Of a stretch of DNA of 64,000 bases, positions 56,927 to 64,000 are shown in pieces. The stretch is from positions 149,060 to 213,059 of the forward strand of contig NZ_KB892024.1 in the NCBI RefSeq assembly GCF_000373645.1. The letters are read 5' to 3'. A model generated the notes under the pieces. The model was not told the DNA's origin, did no database searches, and worked only from the letters and a program-made list of their open reading frames with translations. This DNA comes from Streptomyces sp. ATexAB-D23. Lineage in GTDB: Bacteria; Actinomycetota; Actinomycetes; Streptomycetales; Streptomycetaceae. Numbering within the stretch: the first letter of the stretch is position 1; each line of letters opens with the position of its first letter. The translations under genes were made by a program, and so were the position numbers.

Positions 56927-57892
56927 TCAGACGGCGGCCGCGGGGGCGGCCTTCTCGTCGTCGGCGAGTGCTGCAAGGAAGCGCTCGGCGTCGAGGGCGG
57001 CGGAGCAGCCGGTGCCCGCAGCGGTAATCGCCTGACGGTAGGTGTGGTCGACGACGTCGCCCGCACCGAAGACCCCCGTCAGGTTGGTGCGGGTGGAGGG
57101 AGCATCCACCTTCAGGTAGCCCTCGTCGTCGAGGTCCAGCTGGCCCTTGAAGAGCTCGGTGCGCGGGTCGTGGCCGACGGCGATGAACAGCCCGGTGACG
57201 GGCAGCTCGGACGTCTCGCCGGTCTTGGTGTTGCGCAGGGTCACACTGGACAGCTTCTGCTCGCCGTTGACCCCCGCGACCTCGCTGTCCCAGGCGAACT
57301 TGATCTTCGGGTCTGCGAACGCACGCTCCTGCATCGTCTTGGAGGCACGCAGCGTGTCACGGCGGTGGATGATCGTGACCGACTTGGCGAAGCGCGAGAG
57401 GAAGGTCGCCTCCTCCATCGCGGTGTCGCCGCCGCCGACCACGGCGATGTCCTGGTCCTTGAAGAAGAAGCCGTCGCAAGTCGCGCACCAGGAGACGCCT
57501 CGTCCGGAGAGGGCGTCCTCGTTGGGGAGACCGAGCTTGCGGTGCTGCGAACCCGTGGTCACGATGACTGCCTTGGCGCGGTGAACCGTGCCAGCGGTGT
57601 CGGTGACCGTCTTGATCTCACCAGTGAGGTCGACGGAGACCACGTCGTCGGGGACGAGCTCGGCACCGAAGCGCTCGGCCTGGGCGCGCATGTTGTCCAT
57701 GAGCTCCGGGCCCATGATGCCGTCCTGGAAGCCCGGGAAGTTCTCCACGTCGGTGGTGTTCATCAGCGCGCCACCGGCAGTGACGGCCCCTTCGAAGACC
57801 AGCGGCTTCAGCGAGGCGCGCGCGGTGTAAAGGGCGGCTGTGTAGCCGGCGGGACCGGAGCCGATGATGATCACATTACGCACGTCGCTCAC
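56927..57892 (-). CDS. trxB: Thioredoxin reductase
   Basis: A 321-aa flavoprotein that reduces thioredoxin with NADPH. FAD motif IIIGSGPAGYTAALYTARA (about residues 9-27), redox-active CATC in SWCATCDGFFFKD (about 139-142), NADPH motif VVGGGDTAMEEATFL, and the C-terminal GVFGAGDVVDHTYRQAITAA. The start is GTG 57892 with GAGGAAG upstream. It is cotranscribed with trxA. In Streptomyces this locus is regulated by SigR, but I did not find a clear GGAAT-N18-GTT element. Confidence 0.97.
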   Translation of the reverse strand: MSDVRNVIIIGSGPAGYTAALYTARASLKPLVFEGAVTAGGALMNTTDVENFPGFQDGIMGPELMDNMRAQAERFGAELVPDDVVSVDLTGEIKTVTDTAGTVHRAKAVIVTTGSQHRKLGLPNEDALSGRGVSWCATCDGFFFKDQDIAVVGGGDTAMEEATFLSRFAKSVTIIHRRDTLRASKTMQERAFADPKIKFAWDSEVAGVNGEQKLSSVTLRNTKTGETSELPVTGLFIAVGHDPRTELFKGQLDLDDEGYLKVDAPSTRTNLTGVFGAGDVVDHTYRQAITAAGTGCSAALDAERFLAALADDEKAAPAAAV

Positions 57893-58024
57893 GGGTTTCT
57901 TCCTCGTCTCTGCAGACTGCCTACTGTCCACGCCTACTGGGGCCGGTTCAACGACTCTCACCCCACCCAACGGATCCTACGGGGGATGCATTCCCGACGT
58001 GCCGGGCGGCGGGCAGCCTGATTC

Positions 58025-58963
58025 TCAGGGCCGCGTGTAGGCGTGCGTCAGCAGGAGCTCTCCCTTGGCAGGGGGCTCGGCGTCGATGCAAGCCGCGTCC
58101 ACGATGTATGCCTGAACGCTGGCGGGATCCGTGGGGTGCGGCAGGACGACGAGGAAGGCAGCGGTGCCCTCGTAAGTGCCCTTCTCGATGGCGAGGGCGG
58201 CGGTGTTCCGCCCGATGCTTTGCTCCACGCATGAGGGGACGTCGACGGCCGGGGCGCGAAGGGGGGATTCAGGTTTCACGGAGTCCGAAGGCTGGGTCTG
58301 AGGCGAGGACTTCGCGCCGATGGACGGAGCCTGTTCCTTGCCGCTTGAATCCTGCGGGGTGGCCGTGTTGGGGTGAGCACTCAGCAGGTCGTGTACCTGG
58401 CCCGCGAGGGTGGACTGGGAGAACGTCTGAGCGCCGTTCCCAGGCGCGGACACTTCCCTTTGAAGCGCGCCTGCGTCTGCGTTGTTCTGAGAGGGCGGGG
58501 CGTTCTGCAGCAGGAACACGCTCACCCCAACCATGGCAGCGGCACCAAGCGCAGTGGCGAGCACGGTGGTGCGACGCCGCCTTCGTCCGGGGCGACGCCC
58601 AGGCCCGGTGGTCGCCCGCGGACGCCCGGCTGGGCGGTCCGGAAGCTCCGAGGCTATGGAGCGCAGCTCTGTTTCACGTGAAACATCGTCCGCCACATCT
58701 GCGTCCGCACTGCGGGACCGGGCCTCGTCGGCGAGCGCCGCATCGATGCGGGCAGCGACATCGGTCGGCATCGGCTCGGGGGCGGGTACCGCGCCGAGCA
58801 ATTCGCGGACCTCTTCCAGCGAGACGAGGACATCGGCACAGAGCTCGCAGTCGGCGGTATGACGGCGGACCTCGGCCGCCCGGGACTCGGAGAGCAGCCC
58901 CTCGGTCAGGTCGGAGATCTCCGAGACATCCGGGTGCCGGGTTGTGTCAGCTGTCGACGTCAT
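58025..58963 (-). CDS. Membrane anti-sigma factor (zinc-binding), partner of SigM-like sigma
   Basis: A 312-aa protein. The N-terminal ZAS-type anti-sigma motif is RRHTADCELCADVL (His, CxxC; about residues 34-47). A disordered basic linker follows, then one transmembrane helix (about 133-152, TTVLATALGAAAMVGVSVFL), and an extracellular domain ending in a cysteine-containing region. Its ATG overlaps the sigma gene stop (ATGA), coupling both. It should hold the sigma factor at the membrane until a signal. A parS site is within its coding sequence. Confidence 0.9.
   Translation of the reverse strand: MTSTADTTRHPDVSEISDLTEGLLSESRAAEVRRHTADCELCADVLVSLEEVRELLGAVPAPEPMPTDVAARIDAALADEARSRSADADVADDVSRETELRSIASELPDRPAGRPRATTGPGRRPGRRRRRTTVLATALGAAAMVGVSVFLLQNAPPSQNNADAGALQREVSAPGNGAQTFSQSTLAGQVHDLLSAHPNTATPQDSSGKEQAPSIGAKSSPQTQPSDSVKPESPLRAPAVDVPSCVEQSIGRNTAALAIEKGTYEGTAAFLVVLPHPTDPASVQAYIVDAACIDAEPPAKGELLLTHAYTRP
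58670..58685. promoter_or_regulatory. parS site 5, inside the anti-sigma gene
   Basis: TGTTTCACGTGAAACA is a perfect 16-bp match. It encodes DVSRET in the linker of the anti-sigma factor, similar to VSRET in ParA. Confidence 0.95.
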
Positions 58964-59694
58964 AGGTGTCCACCTCCGCCCTTCATCGCAGTGGGATCGC
59001 TTGCTTCCGAGTCTCGTGGCCGCGTCGCCGGTGGGACGGATGGCGGGGGCGTCCGGTTCCCTTGCGTGCCGGCTGCACCGCGGTTGCCGTTCCCTGTGCG
59101 GAGATGGGCGAGCAGAGGCGCCAGCCGGGCACGGCCTCTCGCGCAACGACTTTTCACGGTGCCGACGGGCACGTCGAGAATGCGAGCGGTCTCTGCCACC
59201 GGGTATCCCTGCATGTCGACCAGGACGAGCGCTGCGCGCTGTTCGGCGGGGAGCGTGGCGAGAGCAGCGATCAGTTCCCTGTGGAGGTCCTGGCGCTCCG
59301 CCGGGGCCTCCGCGGATTCGTGCGGTTCGAGGAGGCGATCGAGCCGCTCCGGGTCGTCCACGGGGGAGGTCTTCCGGGAGGCGGCTTTGCGCACCCGGTC
59401 GAGGCAGGCATTGACCGTGATCCGGTGCAGCCAGGTGGTGACGGCGGACTGGCCGCGGAAGGTGTGGGCGGCGCGGAAGGCGGAGATCAAGGCATCCTGC
59501 ACGGCGTCGGCCGCTTCCTCGCGGTCACCCAGCGTTCGCAGCGCCACGGCCCACAGCCGGTCGCGATGGCGTCGAGCCAGCTCACCGAATGCGTCCGGTT
59601 CACCAGCCACATGACGGGCGAGCAGATCTGAGTCGCTTGGCGTGGAGGGATCGCCGCCGTCGGCCTCGCGGTATCCCTCCTCGGTGGTCGCCAT
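58960..59694 (-). CDS. sigM: ECF RNA polymerase sigma factor SigM-like
   Basis: A 244-aa ECF sigma factor. Region 2 has DAFGELARRHRDRLWAVALR and DAVQDALISAFRAAHTFRGQ and TTWLHRITVNACLDRVRK (about residues 35-100). Region 4 is LPAEQRAALVLVDMQGYPVA and ETARILDVPVGTVKSRCARG. A Pro/Gly-rich tail follows. I chose ATG 59694; a TTG at 59721 is possible. The name follows synteny with Streptomyces sigM. It overlaps its anti-sigma gene. The signal is unknown; wall or redox stress is plausible. Confidence 0.92.
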   Translation of the reverse strand: MATTEEGYREADGGDPSTPSDSDLLARHVAGEPDAFGELARRHRDRLWAVALRTLGDREEAADAVQDALISAFRAAHTFRGQSAVTTWLHRITVNACLDRVRKAASRKTSPVDDPERLDRLLEPHESAEAPAERQDLHRELIAALATLPAEQRAALVLVDMQGYPVAETARILDVPVGTVKSRCARGRARLAPLLAHLRTGNGNRGAAGTQGNRTPPPSVPPATRPRDSEASDPTAMKGGGGHL

Positions 59695-59837
59695 CCGTGC
59701 ATTCAAACCGATCCGCGCCAAGAAGTAAATACCAAGTCCCGGCGGATTATCGGAATGGCGTCAAGTGTCCTTTCTTAATTCTTCGGGAATGGCCTCTTCG
59801 TCCGTATATTGATGAATGAACAGGAAGGGGACCAGTA

Positions 59838-60302
59838 ATGAAGAGGCATGTGAAGCGGTATCTGGGTAAGGCTCTGCCGGCGGTTCTCGCCGCACCCGTC
59901 CTAGTGGTAATGGGGCCTGGGAGCGCGCAGGCGGCCACGTACGCGTTGGACGGAAAGGACCCGATTTCCGCCGGGTGCTCCGGCGACGTCACCACCATGA
60001 AGCGCGCCTCCATCGGTACGTCCAGCTGGACGCTGGGCGCCATCGAGCTGCGGTACAGCGTGAAGTGCCACACCGCGTGGGCGAGGATCACCCTCTCCGA
60101 GGATGTCTGGGGGAAGGCGCAGATCGTTCGGAACACGGACGGTAAAGCGTATAACTGCACGAATCTTTCCTACAATGCGTCGCTCGGTAGTTATACGTGC
60201 TACACGGCGATGGTCTACGACAAGGACCCGCTTTCCTCGTACGCGGAGGGCTGGTCCCAGTACGACAACGTCAGCCTGCATTCGAAGACGCCGTCGTACT
60301 GA
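59838..60302 (+). CDS. Secreted DUF2690-like protein
   Basis: A 154-aa protein with a Sec signal peptide (about residues 1-32, ALPAVLAAPVLVVMGPGSAQ then AA). The mature part has YALDGKDPISAGCSGDVTTM and LRYSVKCHTAWARITL, with four cysteines that may form two disulfides. I recall such D-G-K-D-P/C/W-A-R features from DUF2690. The start is ATG 59838 with GGAAGGGG. Its upstream and 3' part are richer in A/T than neighbours. It is divergent from sigM and ends at a strong hairpin. Function unknown. Confidence 0.75.
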   Translation: MKRHVKRYLGKALPAVLAAPVLVVMGPGSAQAATYALDGKDPISAGCSGDVTTMKRASIGTSSWTLGAIELRYSVKCHTAWARITLSEDVWGKAQIVRNTDGKAYNCTNLSYNASLGSYTCYTAMVYDKDPLSSYAEGWSQYDNVSLHSKTPSY

Positions 60303-60328
60303 CTGCTTGAACATCCCTTCGAAAGGGA

Positions 60329-60368
60329 ACAGGGTCGTGCCGGATCTGTCGATCCGGCACGACCCTGT
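60329..60368. terminator. Terminator between the secreted protein and pseudokinase genes
   Basis: ACAGGGTCGTGCCGGATC pairs perfectly over 18 bp with its complement around a TGTC loop. It serves two convergent genes. Confidence 0.9.
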
Positions 60369-60388
60369 ATTCGTATGCCCTTAGGTCG

Positions 60389-62116
60389 TCAGCTGGTGAC
60401 CTTGATGTCCGAGATCTTCCCCCGGAAGTTGCCCTCGTTGCTCGGCGGGATCCTGGTGAGCCAGACCAGGAGGTATCGCGCCTGCACGGCCTTGGCCGGC
60501 TTGAGCGACACCGTCGTTCCTGAGCCTTCGGCGACCTTCGTGAAGCCGTCGGGCATCGTCGGCACCGTGGAGCCACTGACGGTGCGCAACTCGACCGAGC
60601 TGGCGCCGCCCAGGAAGGTCACGTCCACCGTGCCGACCCGCTGCACTTTGCCGAGGTCGAGCACGAGCCCGACGCCCTCCTTGAGCCTGCCGAAGTCGGC
60701 GCTGGCATAGCCGTCCGTGCGCCAGTAGGAGTTCGGGTCCCCGTCGTAGACATGGCCTATCTCCTGCGGCTTCTCGGTGCCGTCGCCGAGCGGGTCGAAG
60801 TCCTTGGCATCGACGATCTCGACGGGCTTGCTCTTCTCGACCGGAGGAGCGTCGCCGTTCTCCGGGTTCGACTGGGTGGTGCCGGGGTCGCCGCCCGAGT
60901 TGCTGTCGCGGTTGAGGAGCGTCTCGGCGAGCTGCCAGCTGCCCAGACCCAGTGCGGCGATCAGCAGCGCGGATACGGCCCACTTCAGGGCCCTTCCGGT
61001 GCGGCTCTGGAGCGGGGCGGGAGGCACAGGCACCACGGGCTGGGTCACGACGCCGCCGGGTGCGCCAGGCCTGCCGTACGTGCCCTGCTGGTACGTGGTC
61101 CGCTGATACTCGGGCGGGGCGGCGAATGTGGGCTCGGGCGGGCGGATGCGCGGCATCGCCGCGACGGCCTTGGCGAGCTCGTCGGGGGTGGTGCACGGCT
61201 GCTCCTGACGGGAGGCCGTGGCCCCGTCGTTGGCGAGCGCCCGCATGGCGATCTCGGAGAGCCCCCTGTGGACACCCGCCCGCACCTGGTCGGGCGGCAG
61301 CAGCCCCATGCCCTTGGGTAGCCCGGTGAGGCCGTAGGCGTCGCTCTCGTACGGCCAGCGCTGGGTCAGCGCGGCGTACAGCAGGGCGCCGACGGCCTCG
61401 GTGTCGGCACGCTGGGGGCCCTCCGACGTGATCCCCCGCAGAGCGGCGTTCACCGCGAGACCGCGGATGCGGTACTGGCCCGACGAACTGCGCAGCACGG
61501 CCCCGGGAGTGAGCCTGAGATGGGCCAGGCCCTCCCGGTGCGCGGCCGCCATGGCCTGGGAGACCTGGCTGACGAGCTGGTACGCGTCGTGCGCGTCCAT
61601 CGGGCCGGCGCCCAGCAGGGCCGTGAGCTCGGTGGCGTCGGGGAGCCACTCGTGGACGACGTAGACGAGGTCGTCCTCCTCGACGGCGTCGAGGACCTGC
61701 ACGAAGCGCGGATCACCGAGCAGCGCGGAGGACCGGGCGGCGGCCAGCACCGAGCGTGCCCGTGGGTGGTCGGCGGGGAGGAGGTGGACGCCCACCGCAC
61801 GACGGAGCTTCTCGTCGACAGCACGCCAGCTGCTGAACCCGTCCAGACGGGTGACGCACTCCTCCAGTCGGTATCGGCCGGCCAGTTTGTGACCGCTGTG
61901 CAGGTCCGGGGCCGTTACGGAGGTCTCCGGGGTTGCCGCGGAGGCTTTGGAGGCTTCGGAGGCGGTCTGCTCGCCGCCCTCGTCCCGGGAGTCGTCCCCC
62001 GCCGCGCGTTGCGCTTCTGCCGTGCCGTCGGTCGTGGCCTCGTCCGCCTTGGCGGCCAGCGGTTCGTCCCCGCTGTTGTCGGCCACGTCGACGGCAGCCG
62101 TGCTACGTTCCGCCAC
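60389..62116 (-). CDS. Membrane pseudokinase with discoidin-like extracellular domain (MurJ partner)
   Basis: A 575-aa protein. After an acidic N-terminus comes a kinase-fold domain (about residues 70-330), which starts GRYRLEECVTRLDGFSSWRA. The HRD motif is replaced (LAHLRLTPGAVL) and no DFG is seen, so it is predicted inactive. A transmembrane helix follows (about 380-400, ALKWAVSALLIAALGLGSWQ), then an extracellular F5/8-C-like domain. In M. tuberculosis the equivalent domains are fused to MurJ and bind FhaA after phosphorylation. Here it is a separate gene 129 nt after murJ. The start is GTG 62116. Confidence 0.9.
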   Translation of the reverse strand: MAERSTAAVDVADNSGDEPLAAKADEATTDGTAEAQRAAGDDSRDEGGEQTASEASKASAATPETSVTAPDLHSGHKLAGRYRLEECVTRLDGFSSWRAVDEKLRRAVGVHLLPADHPRARSVLAAARSSALLGDPRFVQVLDAVEEDDLVYVVHEWLPDATELTALLGAGPMDAHDAYQLVSQVSQAMAAAHREGLAHLRLTPGAVLRSSSGQYRIRGLAVNAALRGITSEGPQRADTEAVGALLYAALTQRWPYESDAYGLTGLPKGMGLLPPDQVRAGVHRGLSEIAMRALANDGATASRQEQPCTTPDELAKAVAAMPRIRPPEPTFAAPPEYQRTTYQQGTYGRPGAPGGVVTQPVVPVPPAPLQSRTGRALKWAVSALLIAALGLGSWQLAETLLNRDSNSGGDPGTTQSNPENGDAPPVEKSKPVEIVDAKDFDPLGDGTEKPQEIGHVYDGDPNSYWRTDGYASADFGRLKEGVGLVLDLGKVQRVGTVDVTFLGGASSVELRTVSGSTVPTMPDGFTKVAEGSGTTVSLKPAKAVQARYLLVWLTRIPPSNEGNFRGKISDIKVTS

Positions 62117-62244
62117 CGTCGTTCCTGCCTCCCCATCCGTTGCGCGATGCCAGCCAGCTCTGCACAGTCACGCCAATTGTGCCCACACTCCGGCGCTATG
62201 CACGACACGCGGAGACCGGTGATGGTTGTGCGGGCCGCTCATCC

Positions 62245-64000
62245 TCAGCGGCCGAGCCGTCCCCGGACCATGCCGACCATGCCGTTGATCTCTTCGATCC
62301 GCATCCTCTTGGCCGCGACGAAGAACACCCCCAGCAGGATGGCCCCACCGCAGATCAGAGCTGCCAGCGAACCGAGGGCGCCCTGCCCGAGTACGTGCAG
62401 GAGACCGAAGCCCACGGCCCCGGCGACCACGGTGGCGGGAAGGGCGGCAAGGCACAGCCGGGCGTAGGTGCGGACCACATGGGCGCCGTCCAGGTCCCCG
62501 CCCAGGCGGTTGCGCAGCCTGCGCCAGGCGATCCCGACGCCGACGGCGTAGGCGAGGCCGTACGAGGCCGCCATGCCGACCACGGCCCACTGGGCGGGCA
62601 GCACGGCGTAGCAGAGGGCCGAGGCCGCTGCGTTGACCAGGGCGACGATGACGGTGTTGTAGAACGGCGTGCGTGTGTCCTCGTACGCGTAGAACCCTCG
62701 CAGCACCACGTACTGCACGGAGTACGGGATCAGTCCGAGGCCGAAGGCCATCAGGATGAAGCCCATGGAGCGGGCGGCCTCGGGACCGCTGGACGCGTAG
62801 AGCAGGGTGCACATCGGAACGCCCAGGGCGAGGAACGCGAAGGCGACCGGCACGATGGCCACGGCGGAGTTGCGCAGCCCCTGTGAGATGTCGTCGCGGA
62901 CCGCGCCGGGGTCGTTGTCGTGGGCGGCCCGGGAGATCCTGGGCAGCAGGGCGGCCATGACCGAGACGGTGATGATCGCCTGCGGCATGCCCCAGATCAG
63001 CTGGGCGTTGGAGTAGGCGAGGAAGCCCGCCCCGCTCTTCCCGGACGCCTTGCCGGCCGAGGTCGCGAGCTGGGTGACGACCAGCACGCCGGCCTGGTTG
63101 GCGAAGACGAACAGCACCGTCCACTTGGCGAGCTTGACCGTCTTGCCCAGCCCGTGGCCCCTCCAGTCGAACCGCGGGCGGAAACGGAAACCGGCCTCGC
63201 GCAGGTACGGGATCATGGCCAGCGCCTGGACGACCAGCCCGAGCAGGGTGCCGATGCCCAGCAGCCGCACGCCCTCCGGCGGGATCGTCTGGACGCCCAT
63301 GTGGGACTGGTGCGAGGTGCCGTAGACCCAGATGAACATGCCGAAGGTGAAGATCATGACGATGTTGTTGAGGACCGGGGTCCACATCATCGCGCCGAAC
63401 TTGCCGCGGGCGTTGAGGATCTGGCCCATCACGACGTGCACACCCATGAAGAAGATCGTGGGGAGGCAGTAGCGGGCGAACGTGGTGGCGACGTTGTTGG
63501 CCGCCGGGTCGTCGGCGATCGTCGATGACATCAGCCGGATGAGCCAGGGCGCGGCGAAGACCACCACGGCGACGATCAGGCCGAGGGCGACCATCACCAG
63601 GGTCAGCAGCCGGTTCGCATAGGCCTCGCCGCCGTCCTCGTCGTCCTTCATGGAGCGGACGAGCTGGGGGACGAAGACGGAGTTCAGGCCACCGCCCACG
63701 GTGAGGATGTAGATCATCGTGGGCAGCGTGTAGGCGATGGTGAAGCTGTCACCGAGCAGGGCCGCGCCGAGTGCCGCAGTGATCACGAGACTGCGGACGA
63801 AGCCGGTGAGGCGCGAGACGAGTGTGCCCGCCGCCATCACCGCACTGGACTTCAGCAGGCTGGAGGCACGGCCGCCGGAGCTGGGGGGCGCGGGGGCGGG
63901 CTCGGGCTGTGCGGGCGCCGGAGACGCGGCCGGGCCCGAGGGCCCCTCCTGGTCCCGGAAGAGATGGGCGAAGGCGTCGGGCTCCTCGCGGCTCGTGGAG
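62245..64000 (-). CDS. murJ: Lipid II flippase MurJ (5' end beyond the window)
   Basis: At least 585 aa, open to the right edge. The N-terminal part visible is acidic and Pro-rich (SREEPDAFAHLFRDQEGPSG). The MOP-family transporter then starts AVMAAGTLVSRLTGFVRSLV and has about 14 hydrophobic helices. It flips lipid-linked peptidoglycan precursor across the membrane. No pseudokinase is fused at its C-terminus, which ends MRIEEINGMVGMVRGRLGR; the pseudokinase is the next gene. The true start lies outside; an internal GTG/ATG pair at 63835-63840 is not likely to be the start because the frame upstream keeps proper codon use. Confidence 0.95.
   Translation of the reverse strand, partial: STSREEPDAFAHLFRDQEGPSGPAASPAPAQPEPAPAPPSSGGRASSLLKSSAVMAAGTLVSRLTGFVRSLVITAALGAALLGDSFTIAYTLPTMIYILTVGGGLNSVFVPQLVRSMKDDEDGGEAYANRLLTLVMVALGLIVAVVVFAAPWLIRLMSSTIADDPAANNVATTFARYCLPTIFFMGVHVVMGQILNARGKFGAMMWTPVLNNIVMIFTFGMFIWVYGTSHQSHMGVQTIPPEGVRLLGIGTLLGLVVQALAMIPYLREAGFRFRPRFDWRGHGLGKTVKLAKWTVLFVFANQAGVLVVTQLATSAGKASGKSGAGFLAYSNAQLIWGMPQAIITVSVMAALLPRISRAAHDNDPGAVRDDISQGLRNSAVAIVPVAFAFLALGVPMCTLLYASSGPEAARSMGFILMAFGLGLIPYSVQYVVLRGFYAYEDTRTPFYNTVIVALVNAAASALCYAVLPAQWAVVGMAASYGLAYAVGVGIAWRRLRNRLGGDLDGAHVVRTYARLCLAALPATVVAGAVGFGLLHVLGQGALGSLAALICGGAILLGVFFVAAKRMRIEEINGMVGMVRGRLGR

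Noticed and set aside
60389..62116. Annotation as an active Ser/Thr kinase
   Set aside because: The catalytic Asp of HRD and the DFG motif are missing, so a pseudokinase is the better call.

Overview
This 64 kb window is the replication-origin core of a high-GC actinobacterium, almost certainly a Streptomyces chromosome. The evidence is the very strong GC3 bias, frequent GTG starts coupled by 4-nt overlaps, GTTTCACGTGAAAC parS sites, and an oriC full of DnaA-box-like 9-mers between dnaN and dnaA. The gene order matches the conserved actinobacterial origin order: fhaA-fhaB-pstP-rodA-pbpA-pknB, sortases, pabA, crgA, ppi, tRNA-Ala, tRNA-Ile, gyrA-gyrB-dciA-recF-gnd-dnaN-oriC-dnaA-rpmH-rnpA-yidD-yidC-khpB-rsmG-parA-parB-trxA-trxB-sigM-pseudokinase-murJ.

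Region by region. (1) 0.1-12.8 kb, more accessory: a coupled minus-strand operon (TrmH-like methyltransferase, HTTM membrane protein, DUF5819-like protein), a divergent complete phenylacetyl-CoA epoxidase operon paaABCDE behind a TetR-type palindrome, an acyl-CoA dehydrogenase behind a KstR-like palindrome, a rhodanese, a J-domain protein, a DUF2252 protein, and a membrane protein divergent from a MarR regulator. (2) 13-21.6 kb: tRNA-Leu, then the Ser/Thr phosphorylation and cell-wall elongation cluster. (3) 21.7-29.7 kb: three class E sortases interleaved with pabA and a small membrane protein, a DUF881 protein, crgA, a rhomboid protease, a cyclophilin, a DUF5324-like protein and tRNA-Ala. 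(4) 29.7-36.6 kb: a block between tRNA-Ala and tRNA-Ile with an XRE regulator, a Ser/Thr kinase, two related secreted and anchored proteins (one with a von Willebrand A domain) and two small proteins. (5) 36.7-46.6 kb: DUF3566 protein, gyrA, gyrB, dciA, recF, gnd, dnaN. (6) oriC at about 46.74-47.32 kb. (7) 47.5-64 kb: dnaA, then rightward rpmH-rnpA-yidD-yidC-khpB-rsmG-parA-parB-GNAT, leftward trxB-trxA, sigM with its anti-sigma factor, a small secreted protein, a pseudokinase and a murJ gene cut by the window edge.

The genes form three cooperating systems: replication initiation and topology (dnaA, dnaN, dciA, recF, gyrAB, oriC), chromosome segregation (parAB and five parS sites), and envelope growth and its phosphorylation control (pknB, pstP, fhaA/B, rodA, pbpA, crgA, pseudokinase, murJ, sortases).

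I found no CRISPR array, insertion sequence, prophage or classical biosynthetic cluster. The least explained parts are the kinase/VWA block between the two tRNA genes with its triple CTCAAG operator, the HTTM operon, DnaA-box-like clusters outside oriC, and parS sites placed inside a terminator hairpin and inside coding sequence.
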